Source: Flavobacteriaceae bacterium (GTDB taxonomy: Bacteria; Bacteroidota; Bacteroidia; Flavobacteriales; Flavobacteriaceae). Taken from it: 9,596 nucleotides of DNA. How positions within the stretch are numbered: the stretch's first letter is position 1; each line of letters begins with the position of its first letter. The translations under genes and the position numbers were made by a program. The stretch covers positions 1-9,596 of the forward strand of contig JABDLH010000245.1 in NCBI GenBank assembly GCA_013003145.1. The letters run 5' to 3'. The notes under the pieces are model-generated. The model was not told where the DNA came from. It did no database searches and was given only the letters and a program-made list of their open reading frames with translations. Of this stretch, positions 1 to 5,808 are shown in pieces.

Positions 1-1044
1 GAAGAAGATGTTCTTCACATTATCCCCGATAGACGGTTCCATGATGTTGTCTATATGATAAAGAGGGTAACTCACCCTGGTGTTCTGGGTAATGGATATA
101 TCGGAAAAATCCACTTTACCATCGTCATCCATGATCACGTTCTCCAGGATCGCACCTTTTTTGATGGCCCCGTAGATTTCCGGTTCACTTTCCTCTGAAA
201 GATTGATCACCTTGGCATAACAGCCTCCTTCAAAATTGAAGACCCTGTTATCTTCTGTCCATCCATGCTCATCATCCCCGATCAGCCTGCGTGTAGGATC
301 TGTAGAGAGGGTGGTTTTCCCGGTACCCGAAAGTCCGAAGAAAATAGCAGTGTCACCTTCTTCCCCTACGTTAGCAGAACAGTGCATAGGCAGGGTGTTT
401 TTGTAAACCGGTAAAATAAAGTTCAAAGCAGAGAAAATACCTTTTTTGATCTCACCAGTATACCCGGTTCCACCGATCAAAGCGATCTTTCGTGTAAAGT
501 TGAGGATGGCAAAATTGTGCTGCCTTGTTCCGTCGATCTCTGCATCGGCCTTAAAACCAGGCGCATTGATCACGGTCCATTCCGGGTCAAAATTCTTTAA
601 CTGCTCATCTGATGGCCTGAGAAACATATTATAGGCAAAAAGATTAGACCAGGGGTATTCATTGATCACTCGGATATCCAGGCGGTAGTCGTCGTCGGCA
701 CAAGCAATACAGTCTCTTACAAATAACTCTTTCTCATCGAGATATTGGACTACCTTGTCGTAGAGAGCATCGAATTTCTCGGTGCTGAAAGGGATATTAA
801 TATCTCCCCACCACACCTTGTCTTCGGTGATCTCGTCCTTTACGATAAACCTGTCTTTAGGTGACCTGCCGGTAAACTCGCCGGTATTTACCGCGAGTGC
901 TCCGGAATCGGCTTCCCGACCCATCCCTTTTTTCAGGGTCACATCGTGTAGTTCTAAGGGGGAAAGCTGATAATGTACATTTTCACTTTTAATTCCGTAT
1001 TCCTTTAACGAAATCGATTTCGTCGTCGGGTTGGATGTGCTCAT
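1..1044 (-). CDS. pckA: Phosphoenolpyruvate carboxykinase (ATP), 3' end cut by window edge
   Basis: Catalyses oxaloacetate + ATP to phosphoenolpyruvate + CO2 + ADP, the cytosolic entry step of gluconeogenesis. My reverse-strand translation from the ATG at 1044 gives 348 uninterrupted residues. Family landmarks are in order: R60 in TGRSPKDRF, Y194/K200 in GGTGYTGEIKKG, H221 in PMHCSANVG, the kinase P-loop GLSGTGKTT at 237-245, the metal-binding Asp pair D257-D258 in IGDDEHGW, and R323 in NTRVSYP. The P-loop and the GDDEHGW sequence identify the ATP-dependent family rather than the GTP-dependent one. Family members are about 535 residues, so roughly 190 C-terminal residues, including the adenine-binding part, lie beyond position 1. 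The start follows a good TAnnTTTG element by about 23 bp and gives a normal N-terminus. The upstream neighbour on the same strand is the DUF423 gene, 70 bp away; read-through from it is possible, but pckA appears to have its own promoter. No lesion is seen in the visible part. Confidence 0.97.
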   Translation of the reverse strand, partial: MSTSNPTTKSISLKEYGIKSENVHYQLSPLELHDVTLKKGMGREADSGALAVNTGEFTGRSPKDRFIVKDEITEDKVWWGDINIPFSTEKFDALYDKVVQYLDEKELFVRDCIACADDDYRLDIRVINEYPWSNLFAYNMFLRPSDEQLKNFDPEWTVINAPGFKADAEIDGTRQHNFAILNFTRKIALIGGTGYTGEIKKGIFSALNFILPVYKNTLPMHCSANVGEEGDTAIFFGLSGTGKTTLSTDPTRRLIGDDEHGWTEDNRVFNFEGGCYAKVINLSEESEPEIYGAIKKGAILENVIMDDDGKVDFSDISITQNTRVSYPLYHIDNIMEPSIGDNVKNIFF

Positions 1045-1067
1045 ACCTAACTTGTTTTTTAGTTGTG

Positions 1068-1075
1068 CAAAATTA
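1068..1075 (-). promoter_or_regulatory. Candidate pckA promoter -7 element (TAATTTTG)
   Basis: Read on the minus strand this is TAATTTTG, an exact match to the Bacteroidota -7 consensus TAnnTTTG, about 23 bp before the pckA ATG. The matching -33 TTG box is not clear; the region upstream is very AT-rich. The placement between the DUF423 stop (1115) and the pckA start supports independent transcription of pckA. Confidence 0.5.
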
Positions 1076-1114
1076 GCAATAATATAATGTAATCATAATG
1101 ATTAAACTCAATGT

Positions 1115-1501
1115 TTAGGCCAACCGCCTAAAAACCCGGATAGCCAATAAAAACCATCCGATTATTAATAAACTTCCACCAATCGGGGTGATAATTCCAA
1201 ATACGCCCAGATCCCAATCCAGGGCATTAGCAATCGCCAGGGTATAAAGCGAGAAAGAAAATAAGAGGATTCCGAAGGTCATAAAATAGAACACGGCCTT
1301 CTTACCTCCTTCTTCAAGGAAGTCTGTGCCCCCGAGAATGATCAATAATAAGGCGTGGTACATCTGGTACTCCACAGCCGTTTTGTATGCAGACATAGAT
1401 TGGGCATTGACCAGTTCCCTGAGGCCGTGAGAGCCGAAAGCTCCTAAAATCACAGCCAAAAATGCAAACCCGATACCGGTCAGAAGAATTGTTTTGTTCA
1501 T
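1115..1501 (-). CDS. DUF423 family small membrane protein (YgdD-like)
   Basis: 128-residue, strongly hydrophobic protein, the usual size for the DUF423 family. Family sequence signatures are visible: LGAFGSHGL near residues 20-28, VEYQMYHALLL near 43-53, FSFSLYTLA near 81-89, and TPIGGSLLIIGWFLLA near 105-120. About four membrane-spanning segments are predicted by eye (roughly 5-25, 45-60, 68-90 and 98-122), so it should sit in the inner membrane. The biochemical role of this family is not established and nothing here adds one. It begins a minus-strand pair with pckA 70 bp downstream, and is divergent from the saccharopine dehydrogenase gene. A candidate -7 element lies about 24 bp before its ATG. 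The N-terminal MNKTILLTGIGFAFLAV is itself the first membrane segment; I see no cleavable signal. Confidence 0.88.
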   Translation of the reverse strand: MNKTILLTGIGFAFLAVILGAFGSHGLRELVNAQSMSAYKTAVEYQMYHALLLIILGGTDFLEEGGKKAVFYFMTFGILLFSFSLYTLAIANALDWDLGVFGIITPIGGSLLIIGWFLLAIRVFRRLA

Positions 1502-1524
1502 AACTTTAACAAGCCAATTTTAGG

Positions 1525-1532
1525 CAAATGTA
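1525..1532 (-). promoter_or_regulatory. Candidate DUF423 promoter -7 element (TACATTTG)
   Basis: Minus-strand TACATTTG matches the Bacteroidota TAnnTTTG -7 consensus and lies about 24 bp before the ATG at 1501. A CTG about 18 bp upstream (1551-1553) is only a partial match to the -33 TTG box. The implied 5' leader is short. Confidence 0.45.
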
Positions 1533-1555
1533 ACAATTTGATACCTTCGTCAGGG

Positions 1556-1570
1556 TTCGTTTTAAACGAA
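1556..1570. promoter_or_regulatory. Perfect 15-bp palindrome, candidate operator in divergent spacer
   Basis: Arms TTCGTTT (1556-1562) and AAACGAA (1564-1570) are exact reverse complements around a single central T. The 192-bp spacer 1502-1693 separates the DUF423 gene (minus) from the saccharopine dehydrogenase gene (plus). The palindrome lies 55 bp from the DUF423 start and 123 bp from the dehydrogenase start. Lrp/AsnC-family proteins typically bind 13-15-bp AT-rich palindromes, and such a regulator is encoded at 3116-3586, so this may be its operator; that link is inference. A chance occurrence cannot be excluded without a genome count. I see no convincing TAnnTTTG element for the plus-strand gene, no small gene and no riboswitch in the rest of the spacer. 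Confidence 0.4.
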
Positions 1571-1693
1571 AAAAAGAATTGAATCGCGTGGTTTACACTA
1601 CAAATGCCCTTGCAGCAGTTCTGTCAGCCACTCCAGATAATCTATGCGGAAAACTGAAAATATAACCGCTCAAAATCCAAAAAACCATTACAT

Positions 1694-3067
1694 ATGCCTC
1701 GTAATATTCTCGTTGTCGGAGCCGGAAAGTCTACCTCCCACCTACTTGACTATTTTATTGACAAAGCTGAAGAAAAAGACCTGCACATCACCATCGGTGA
1801 TCTTAACCCTGATCAAATACCACAGGAATTCCGATCAAACTCCAGCTGCACCGTAATCACCTTAGACATATTTAAAGAAGAAGAGCGGAAGAAGACTGTC
1901 AAAGATGCCGATATCGTAGTTTCCATGTTGCCGGCCCATCTACATATCAATATCGCTAAGGATTGCCTGGCTTATGACAAACACCTGGTTACCGCATCTT
2001 ACGTTAGTGATGCCTTGCAGGAACTGGACGAGCAGGTAAAGGCTAAAGGTCTTGTCTTTATGAACGAAATAGGACTGGATCCCGGCATAGACCATATGAG
2101 TGCGATGCAAGTGATAGACGGCATTCGCGCAAAGGGCGGTAAAATGTTACTATTCGAATCATTTACCGGGGGATTGGTAGCACCGGAAAGCGACACCAAC
2201 CTATGGAATTACAAGTTCACCTGGAACCCCAGGAATGTTGTACTGGCCGGGCAGGGAGGAGCCGCCAAATTCTACCAGGAAGGAACTTATAAATACATTC
2301 CCTATCACAAATTATTCAGACGTACCGAATTCATGGAGATCGAAGGTTATGGCAAATTCGAGGCCTATGCCAACCGTGATTCCTTAAAATACCGGGAGGC
2401 CTATGGCCTGCAAGATGTTCTCACCTTGTACAGGGGAACCATGCGCAGGGTCGGTTTTTCTAAGGCCTGGAATATGTTTGTGCAGCTTGGGATGACCGAT
2501 GACACGTATAAGGTGGAAAATTCTGAAGACATGACCTACAGGGAATTCACCAATCTTTTTCTTCCATACTCCCCCACGGACAGCGTTGAACTTAAACTGC
2601 GTCATTACCTCAAGATAGACCAGGATGATATCATGTGGAACAAGCTCGTGGAACTCAACCTTTTTGATAAGAAGAAAAAAATTGGTCTTAGGAACGCCAG
2701 CCCGGCCCAAATGCTGCAAGTGATCCTCGAAGACAGCTGGACCCTGGGTGATGATGAAAAAGACATGATTGTTATGTACCATAAGTTTGGTTACGAACTC
2801 AACGGCAAAAAAGAGCAGATAGATTCTAACATGGTCGTGACTGGTGAGAACCGGAGACATACCGCCATGGCTAAGACTGTGGGACTGCCAGTAGCTATTG
2901 CCACCCTTCTGATACTGGATAAGGTCATCGTTACTCCAGGCGTACAGATCCCTATTAAAAAGGAAGTATACGAACCGATACTATCAGAATTAAAACAACA
3001 CGGAGTGGTCTTTAAAGAATATAAAATACCATACTTAGGGTACAATCCCGACTCTGTTGCAGGTTAA
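1694..3067 (+). CDS. Saccharopine dehydrogenase, L-glutamate-forming type (LYS9/AASS-like)
   Basis: Predicted cytosolic oxidoreductase splitting saccharopine into glutamate and allysine (2-aminoadipate semialdehyde), as in lysine breakdown. The 457 residues are full length for this family (yeast Lys9 is about 446). Residues 4-37 form a Rossmann beta-alpha-beta unit with the glycine motif VVGAGKS; the middle contains the highly conserved FMNEIGLDPGIDH (122-134), then GGLVAPESD (159-167) and NYKFTWNPR (172-180); the C-terminal part has EKDMIVMYHKFG (355-366) and the KTVGLPVAIAT stretch (394-404). All of these line up with Lys9 from memory. D36 sits at the end of the second beta strand (ITIGDLN), which favours NAD over NADP. 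There is no Shine-Dalgarno sequence before the ATG, as is common in this phylum. The Lrp/AsnC gene follows 48 bp downstream on the same strand. No lysine-ketoglutarate reductase lies in the window, so substrate supply is unproven; another amino acid or opine-type substrate is possible. Confidence 0.88.
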   Translation: MPRNILVVGAGKSTSHLLDYFIDKAEEKDLHITIGDLNPDQIPQEFRSNSSCTVITLDIFKEEERKKTVKDADIVVSMLPAHLHINIAKDCLAYDKHLVTASYVSDALQELDEQVKAKGLVFMNEIGLDPGIDHMSAMQVIDGIRAKGGKMLLFESFTGGLVAPESDTNLWNYKFTWNPRNVVLAGQGGAAKFYQEGTYKYIPYHKLFRRTEFMEIEGYGKFEAYANRDSLKYREAYGLQDVLTLYRGTMRRVGFSKAWNMFVQLGMTDDTYKVENSEDMTYREFTNLFLPYSPTDSVELKLRHYLKIDQDDIMWNKLVELNLFDKKKKIGLRNASPAQMLQVILEDSWTLGDDEKDMIVMYHKFGYELNGKKEQIDSNMVVTGENRRHTAMAKTVGLPVAIATLLILDKVIVTPGVQIPIKKEVYEPILSELKQHGVVFKEYKIPYLGYNPDSVAG

Positions 3068-3072
3068 GGATT

Positions 3073-3095
3073 GTAAGTATTTATAGTATATTTAC
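3073..3095. repeat. Imperfect inverted repeat upstream of the Lrp/AsnC gene
   Basis: GTAAGTAT (3073-3080) and ATATTTAC (3088-3095) are reverse complements at 7 of 8 positions around a 7-bp AT-rich spacer. It fills the 48-bp gap before the Lrp/AsnC gene and includes TATATTTA, one base from the TAnnTTTG promoter element. It could be an autoregulatory site overlapping a promoter, but in such AT-rich sequence chance is a serious alternative. Confidence 0.25.
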
Positions 3096-3103
3096 CGATA
3101 AAC

Positions 3104-3112
3104 AGGAAGAGG
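3104..3112 (+). promoter_or_regulatory. Shine-Dalgarno-like purine run before the Lrp/AsnC gene
   Basis: AGGAAGAGG ends 3 bp before the ATG at 3116, with its AGGA core 8 bp away. It is the clearest ribosome-binding-like sequence in the window and supports this start. Most other genes here lack one. Confidence 0.5.
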
Positions 3113-3115
3113 CGC

Positions 3116-3586
3116 ATGAAAAACGATGATAATTCGGTAAAAATTGATGGTATTGACAAGAAGATCTTAAGGTACCTCATGGAAGATGCGCGGAAACCGA
3201 TACTGGAAATCGCCAGGCAAATTGGGATTTCCGGTGCTGCAATCCATCAAAGACTCAGGAAACTGGAGAAATCCGGTCTTATCGCCGGATCTAAATTCGT
3301 GATAAATCCTAAAGTGTTAGGGTATACGACCATGGCATATATCGGTATCTTCCTGGACAAGGCCATGAGTAACCCCGTGGCTGTTAAAGCACTGGAGAAG
3401 ATTCCCGAAGTCCTGGAGTGCCATTACACCACCGGTGATTGGTCTATCCTGATCAAGGTACTTTGTAAGGATAATGAACACCTGATGCATGTTTTAAACA
3501 AGGATATCCAGCAGATAGAGGGGGTTTCAAGAACCGAAACCTTTATTTCCCTGAACCAACAAATAGACCGGCAAATCAGCATCTGA
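3116..3586 (+). CDS. Lrp/AsnC family transcriptional regulator
   Basis: 156-residue protein of the usual Lrp/AsnC length and layout. The N-terminal winged helix-turn-helix covers about residues 10-60: IDGIDKKILRYLMEDARKP, then IARQIGISGAAIHQRLRKLEKSGLI. The C-terminal RAM (ACT-like) effector and oligomerisation domain covers about 70-150 and has the characteristic CHYTTGDWSILIKV strand-turn-strand. Such proteins form dimers to octamers and bind amino acids or related metabolites. The effector cannot be read from sequence; adjacency to a saccharopine dehydrogenase suggests lysine or a lysine-pathway intermediate. The start is supported by AGGAAGAGG just upstream. The gene may be co-transcribed with the dehydrogenase (48-bp gap) and is closed by a hairpin that overlaps its own stop codon. 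Likely targets include its own promoter and the dehydrogenase spacer, by inference only. Confidence 0.95.
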   Translation: MKNDDNSVKIDGIDKKILRYLMEDARKPILEIARQIGISGAAIHQRLRKLEKSGLIAGSKFVINPKVLGYTTMAYIGIFLDKAMSNPVAVKALEKIPEVLECHYTTGDWSILIKVLCKDNEHLMHVLNKDIQQIEGVSRTETFISLNQQIDRQISI

Positions 3587-3614
3587 TCGCCGGTCTTTCA
3601 TTAAATTACTTTTT
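3565..3614 (+). terminator. Intrinsic-type terminator overlapping the Lrp/AsnC stop codon
   Basis: AGACCGGC (3565-3572) pairs with GCCGGTCT (3589-3596). Inside it, ATCAG (3575-3579) pairs with CTGAT (3583-3587) around a CAT loop, so the structure is a stacked hairpin with a small internal loop. The TGA stop (3584-3586) lies within the inner stem. T-rich sequence follows, TTTC then a five-T run at 3610-3614. The convergent metallopeptidase gene ends at 3629, and the hairpin might also stop transcription from that side, though the minus-strand U tract is weak. Confidence 0.75.
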
Positions 3615-3628
3615 GTCTGGCGCAGAAG

Positions 3629-4324
3629 TTAATCCCTGCCACCAAATACCTGAAGTCCCCAGTACACCAAAGAAGCCAGGGCACCTATGGCCGCGACGAG
3701 GTAGGTTCGGGCCGCCCATTTAAGCGCATCCTCAGACCCCTTATATTCCTCCTGGGTAACTATATTCTTATTTTGCAACCAGGCCAAAGCCCTGTTACTG
3801 GCATCGTATTCTACCGGCAAAGTGATGAAGCTGAAGAGTGTTGCCAGACCCATCATAATTAAACCTGCAACGGCAATATAGAATCCAAAGCCTACCCCTG
3901 CAGCAGCTCCGAGCATAAGACCCCCGAATACCACCCACATTGAAAGCCCGGAGGTGACACTCACCACGGGTACCAATTTGGATCGCATGGTAAGCCATTC
4001 ATATGCCTGTGCATGCTGTACGGCGTGCCCACATTCGTGAGCAGCTACAGCCGCAGCAGCTGCATTGCGCTGGTTGTATACGCTTTCACTCAGGTTTACT
4101 GTCTTGTTCTTAGGGTTATAGTGGTCTGTAAGCCTTCCCGGGGTAGAGATCACTTTTACATCCCGTATCCCGTGATCGGACAACATTTTCTCCGCGATCT
4201 CTGCACCACTCATCCCGTTGCGCAAATGCACTTTAGAATAATGCTTGAATTTACTTTTTAACTTATTGCTGACCAGCCAGCTCACTAAGGCGATGGCTCC
4301 GATCAGTATATAATACATCATCAT
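3629..4324 (-). CDS. YugP-family membrane zinc metallopeptidase
   Basis: 231-residue integral membrane protein with a gluzincin-like site. HECGH at residues 96-100 is the HExxH zinc-binding and catalytic motif; E172 in LPVEYDASNRA is the probable third zinc ligand, as in the YugP (zinc peptidase 2) and HtpX-like proteins. An N-terminal membrane segment at about 4-20 is followed by a region carrying the active site, then hydrophobic segments at about 118-140, 145-169 and 206-226. The active site should face the cytosol or the membrane face, by analogy. Its length matches the family (about 225-230). The first three codons are all Met (4324, 4321, 4318), so the exact start is uncertain by up to two residues. 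It lies 145 bp downstream of ald on the same strand and is convergent with the Lrp/AsnC gene. The physiological substrate is unknown; membrane-protein quality control is a guess. Confidence 0.92.
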   Translation of the reverse strand: MMMYYILIGAIALVSWLVSNKLKSKFKHYSKVHLRNGMSGAEIAEKMLSDHGIRDVKVISTPGRLTDHYNPKNKTVNLSESVYNQRNAAAAAVAAHECGHAVQHAQAYEWLTMRSKLVPVVSVTSGLSMWVVFGGLMLGAAAGVGFGFYIAVAGLIMMGLATLFSFITLPVEYDASNRALAWLQNKNIVTQEEYKGSEDALKWAARTYLVAAIGALASLVYWGLQVFGGRD

Positions 4325-4346
4325 ATTGCTATAGAATTTATCTGTT

Positions 4347-4373
4347 TAAAGGTACGAAGAATCCGGATTTCAA
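4347..4373 (-). promoter_or_regulatory. Candidate promoter of the YugP-family gene
   Basis: Minus-strand TACCTTTA (4347-4354) differs by one base from the TAnnTTTG -7 consensus. A TTG lies 16 bp upstream (4371-4373), slightly close for a -33 box. The element is 22 bp before the first ATG. It suggests transcription separate from ald, with modest support. Confidence 0.35.
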
Positions 4374-4429
4374 TACCATGATCTCCTGGCCTTCTATAAA
4401 CCCATTAGCAAAAATCTCGCCAAATAGAA

Positions 4430-4451
4430 TGTCAGTGGAAACAAACTGACA
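4430..4451 (-). terminator. Weak hairpin downstream of ald, possible terminator
   Basis: TGTCAGT (4430-4436) and ACTGACA (4445-4451) form a 7-bp stem with an 8-nt loop, starting 18 bp past the ald stop. On the minus strand only a broken U-rich stretch follows, so termination may be inefficient or the hairpin may be only an mRNA 3' end structure. Confidence 0.35.
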
Positions 4452-4469
4452 AAATGTACGTCGATATCA

Positions 4470-5561
4470 TCAGACAGCGGCCGCAAAGGCTTCAGTAATC
4501 TCTTTATAAAATACCTTTCCACTGACGATATTCAATCCCTTTCTAAGACCCTCATCTTCCAGGCAGGCCTGCTCCCATCCCTTAGATGCAATCCGGATGA
4601 TATACGGGAGGGTTACATTGGTCAGGGCAACGGTTGAAGTATGAGGTACTGCCCCGGGCATATTTGCAACGGCGTAGTGGACTACATCATCAATGATATA
4701 AACCGGGTCTTCATGAGTTGTAGGGTGAGTAGTCTCCATGCAGCCCCCCTGGTCTACAGCCACATCTACCAATACGGTCCCCGGCCTCATTTCTTTCAAC
4801 ATATCGCGCGTGATCAGGTTAGGAGCTTTAGCCCCTTTTAATAAAACTCCCCCGATGATGAGGTCGTGAGTCTTGATAAGTTTCCGGATGTTATATTCGT
4901 TGGAGAACTCGGTCACCACGTGGCTGGGCATCACATCGTTCACATAACGCAGCCGCTTCATATTCACATCCAGTATGGTGACATGCGCGCCCAGACCTGC
5001 TGCCATTTTTGCCGCTTGTATTCCCACGGTGCCCGCTCCCAGTACAAGAACCTTACCAGGGGCTACCCCGGGCACACCACCGAGAAGTACTCCGCGGCCC
5101 TTTACTGGTTTTTCAAGGTAACGCGCGCCCTGTTGTATCGCCATACGGCCTGCAACCTCAGACATGGGGGTCAGTAAAGGCAGGGTTCCTTCCGCGTCCT
5201 CCACCGTTTCATAGGCCATACAGATAGCTCCGCTATCTATCATAGCCTGGGTGAGCTTCTCATTGGATGCAAAATGAAAATAGGTGAATACCAGCTGGTC
5301 TTTCCTGATCATAGCGTATTCTTCCGGCAAGGGCTCCTTTACTTTGACGATCATTTCATTGGCAGCGTAAACCTCTTCAATAGTACTAAGGATCCGGGCT
5401 CCCGCTTTCAGGTAATCGTCATCAAAAAATCCGCTGCCATCACCTGCACCGGACTGAATACTTACTTCATGGCCTACCCTGACCAATTCCAAGACCCCGG
5501 CCGGGGTCATCCCAACCCGGCTCTCGTTGTTCTTAATTTCTTTTGGCACCCCTATTTTCAT
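4470..5561 (-). CDS. ald: Alanine dehydrogenase (NAD)
   Basis: Cytosolic, normally hexameric enzyme: L-alanine + NAD+ + H2O to pyruvate + NH4+ + NADH, reversible. I choose the ATG at 5561 (363 residues), not the upstream in-frame ATG at 5603. From 5561 the protein begins MKIGVPKEIKNNE, the standard family N-terminus, and the active-site residues fall exactly at their published numbers: R15, K75, H96 and D270. The nucleotide-binding glycine motif VLGAGTVG is at 173-180, with D198 at the end of the next beta strand, which dictates NAD specificity. MAYETVED (115-122) and HPTTHEDP (279-286) are also typical. The last few residues are shorter than in some homologues. The gene is preceded by a 247-bp spacer with repeated motifs and followed by a weak hairpin and the YugP-family gene. 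Its role is probably alanine catabolism or ammonium assimilation; the fit with PEP carboxykinase and the amino-acid regulator nearby is metabolic, not proof of co-regulation. Confidence 0.96.
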   Translation of the reverse strand: MKIGVPKEIKNNESRVGMTPAGVLELVRVGHEVSIQSGAGDGSGFFDDDYLKAGARILSTIEEVYAANEMIVKVKEPLPEEYAMIRKDQLVFTYFHFASNEKLTQAMIDSGAICMAYETVEDAEGTLPLLTPMSEVAGRMAIQQGARYLEKPVKGRGVLLGGVPGVAPGKVLVLGAGTVGIQAAKMAAGLGAHVTILDVNMKRLRYVNDVMPSHVVTEFSNEYNIRKLIKTHDLIIGGVLLKGAKAPNLITRDMLKEMRPGTVLVDVAVDQGGCMETTHPTTHEDPVYIIDDVVHYAVANMPGAVPHTSTVALTNVTLPYIIRIASKGWEQACLEDEGLRKGLNIVSGKVFYKEITEAFAAAV

Positions 5562-5620
5562 ATCGTTCAGTTTTGATACAACTAAACTCCGACAATCTAC
5601 CATAAAAGAAAAATAAAATC

Positions 5621-5740
5621 GTCAAAATACAGGGGTAGCATGCTATTTTTAGTATTTATTTCCCAGTTTAACATGAATATATAGGGGTTCAAACAGTCAA
5701 AAATCAATTTGTTTTTAGTTTTGACCAGTAAATAGGGGGG
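5621..5740. promoter_or_regulatory. Motif-rich upstream region of ald
   Basis: The spacer 5562-5808 lies between the ald start and the leuS stop. GTCAAAA occurs at 5621-5627 and 5696-5702 and inverted (TTTTGAC) at 5719-5725; the last two form an inverted repeat with a 16-bp spacer. AGGGG occurs at 5631, 5683 and 5734, about 51-52 bp apart, each preceded by an AT-rich triplet or quartet. TAGCATGCTA at 5636-5645 is a perfect 10-bp palindrome. No exact TAnnTTTG is found; a TTTTG around 5622-5626 and TAGATTG around 5592-5598 on the minus strand make a poor candidate promoter pair. The arrangement suggests regulator sites for ald, but the function is unknown. Confidence 0.4.
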
Positions 5741-5754
5741 CTGTTGCAATACAC

Positions 5755-5781
5755 AAAAAACCCCGGAACAAGTCCGGGGTT
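5755..5781 (-). terminator. Intrinsic terminator of leuS
   Basis: AACCCCGGA (5759-5767) and TCCGGGGTT (5773-5781) form a 9-bp GC-rich stem with the 5-nt loop ACAAG. On the minus strand it is followed by a run of six T (plus-strand A at 5755-5760, partly shared with the stem). It begins 28 bp after the leuS stop, so ald must be transcribed from its own promoter. Confidence 0.9.
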
Positions 5782-5808
5782 CTGAGCGTATTCTATTTTA
5801 CTGTTGGA

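Noticed and set aside
446..970. Two short plus-strand open frames within the first kilobase
   Set aside because: Both are antisense to pckA, whose reverse-strand translation shows continuous family motifs.
1502..1693. Lysine riboswitch or other leader RNA before the saccharopine dehydrogenase gene
   Set aside because: At 192 bp, shared with a divergent promoter, it shows only the 15-bp palindrome and none of the long paired arms expected of a lysine riboswitch.
1644..1856. 70-codon plus-strand frame overlapping the saccharopine dehydrogenase start
   Set aside because: It overlaps the conserved Rossmann segment of the real gene in another frame and has no family features.
2384..2860. Open frame of 158 codons on the minus strand
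   Set aside because: Antisense to the saccharopine dehydrogenase gene, whose protein is clearly conserved over the same span.
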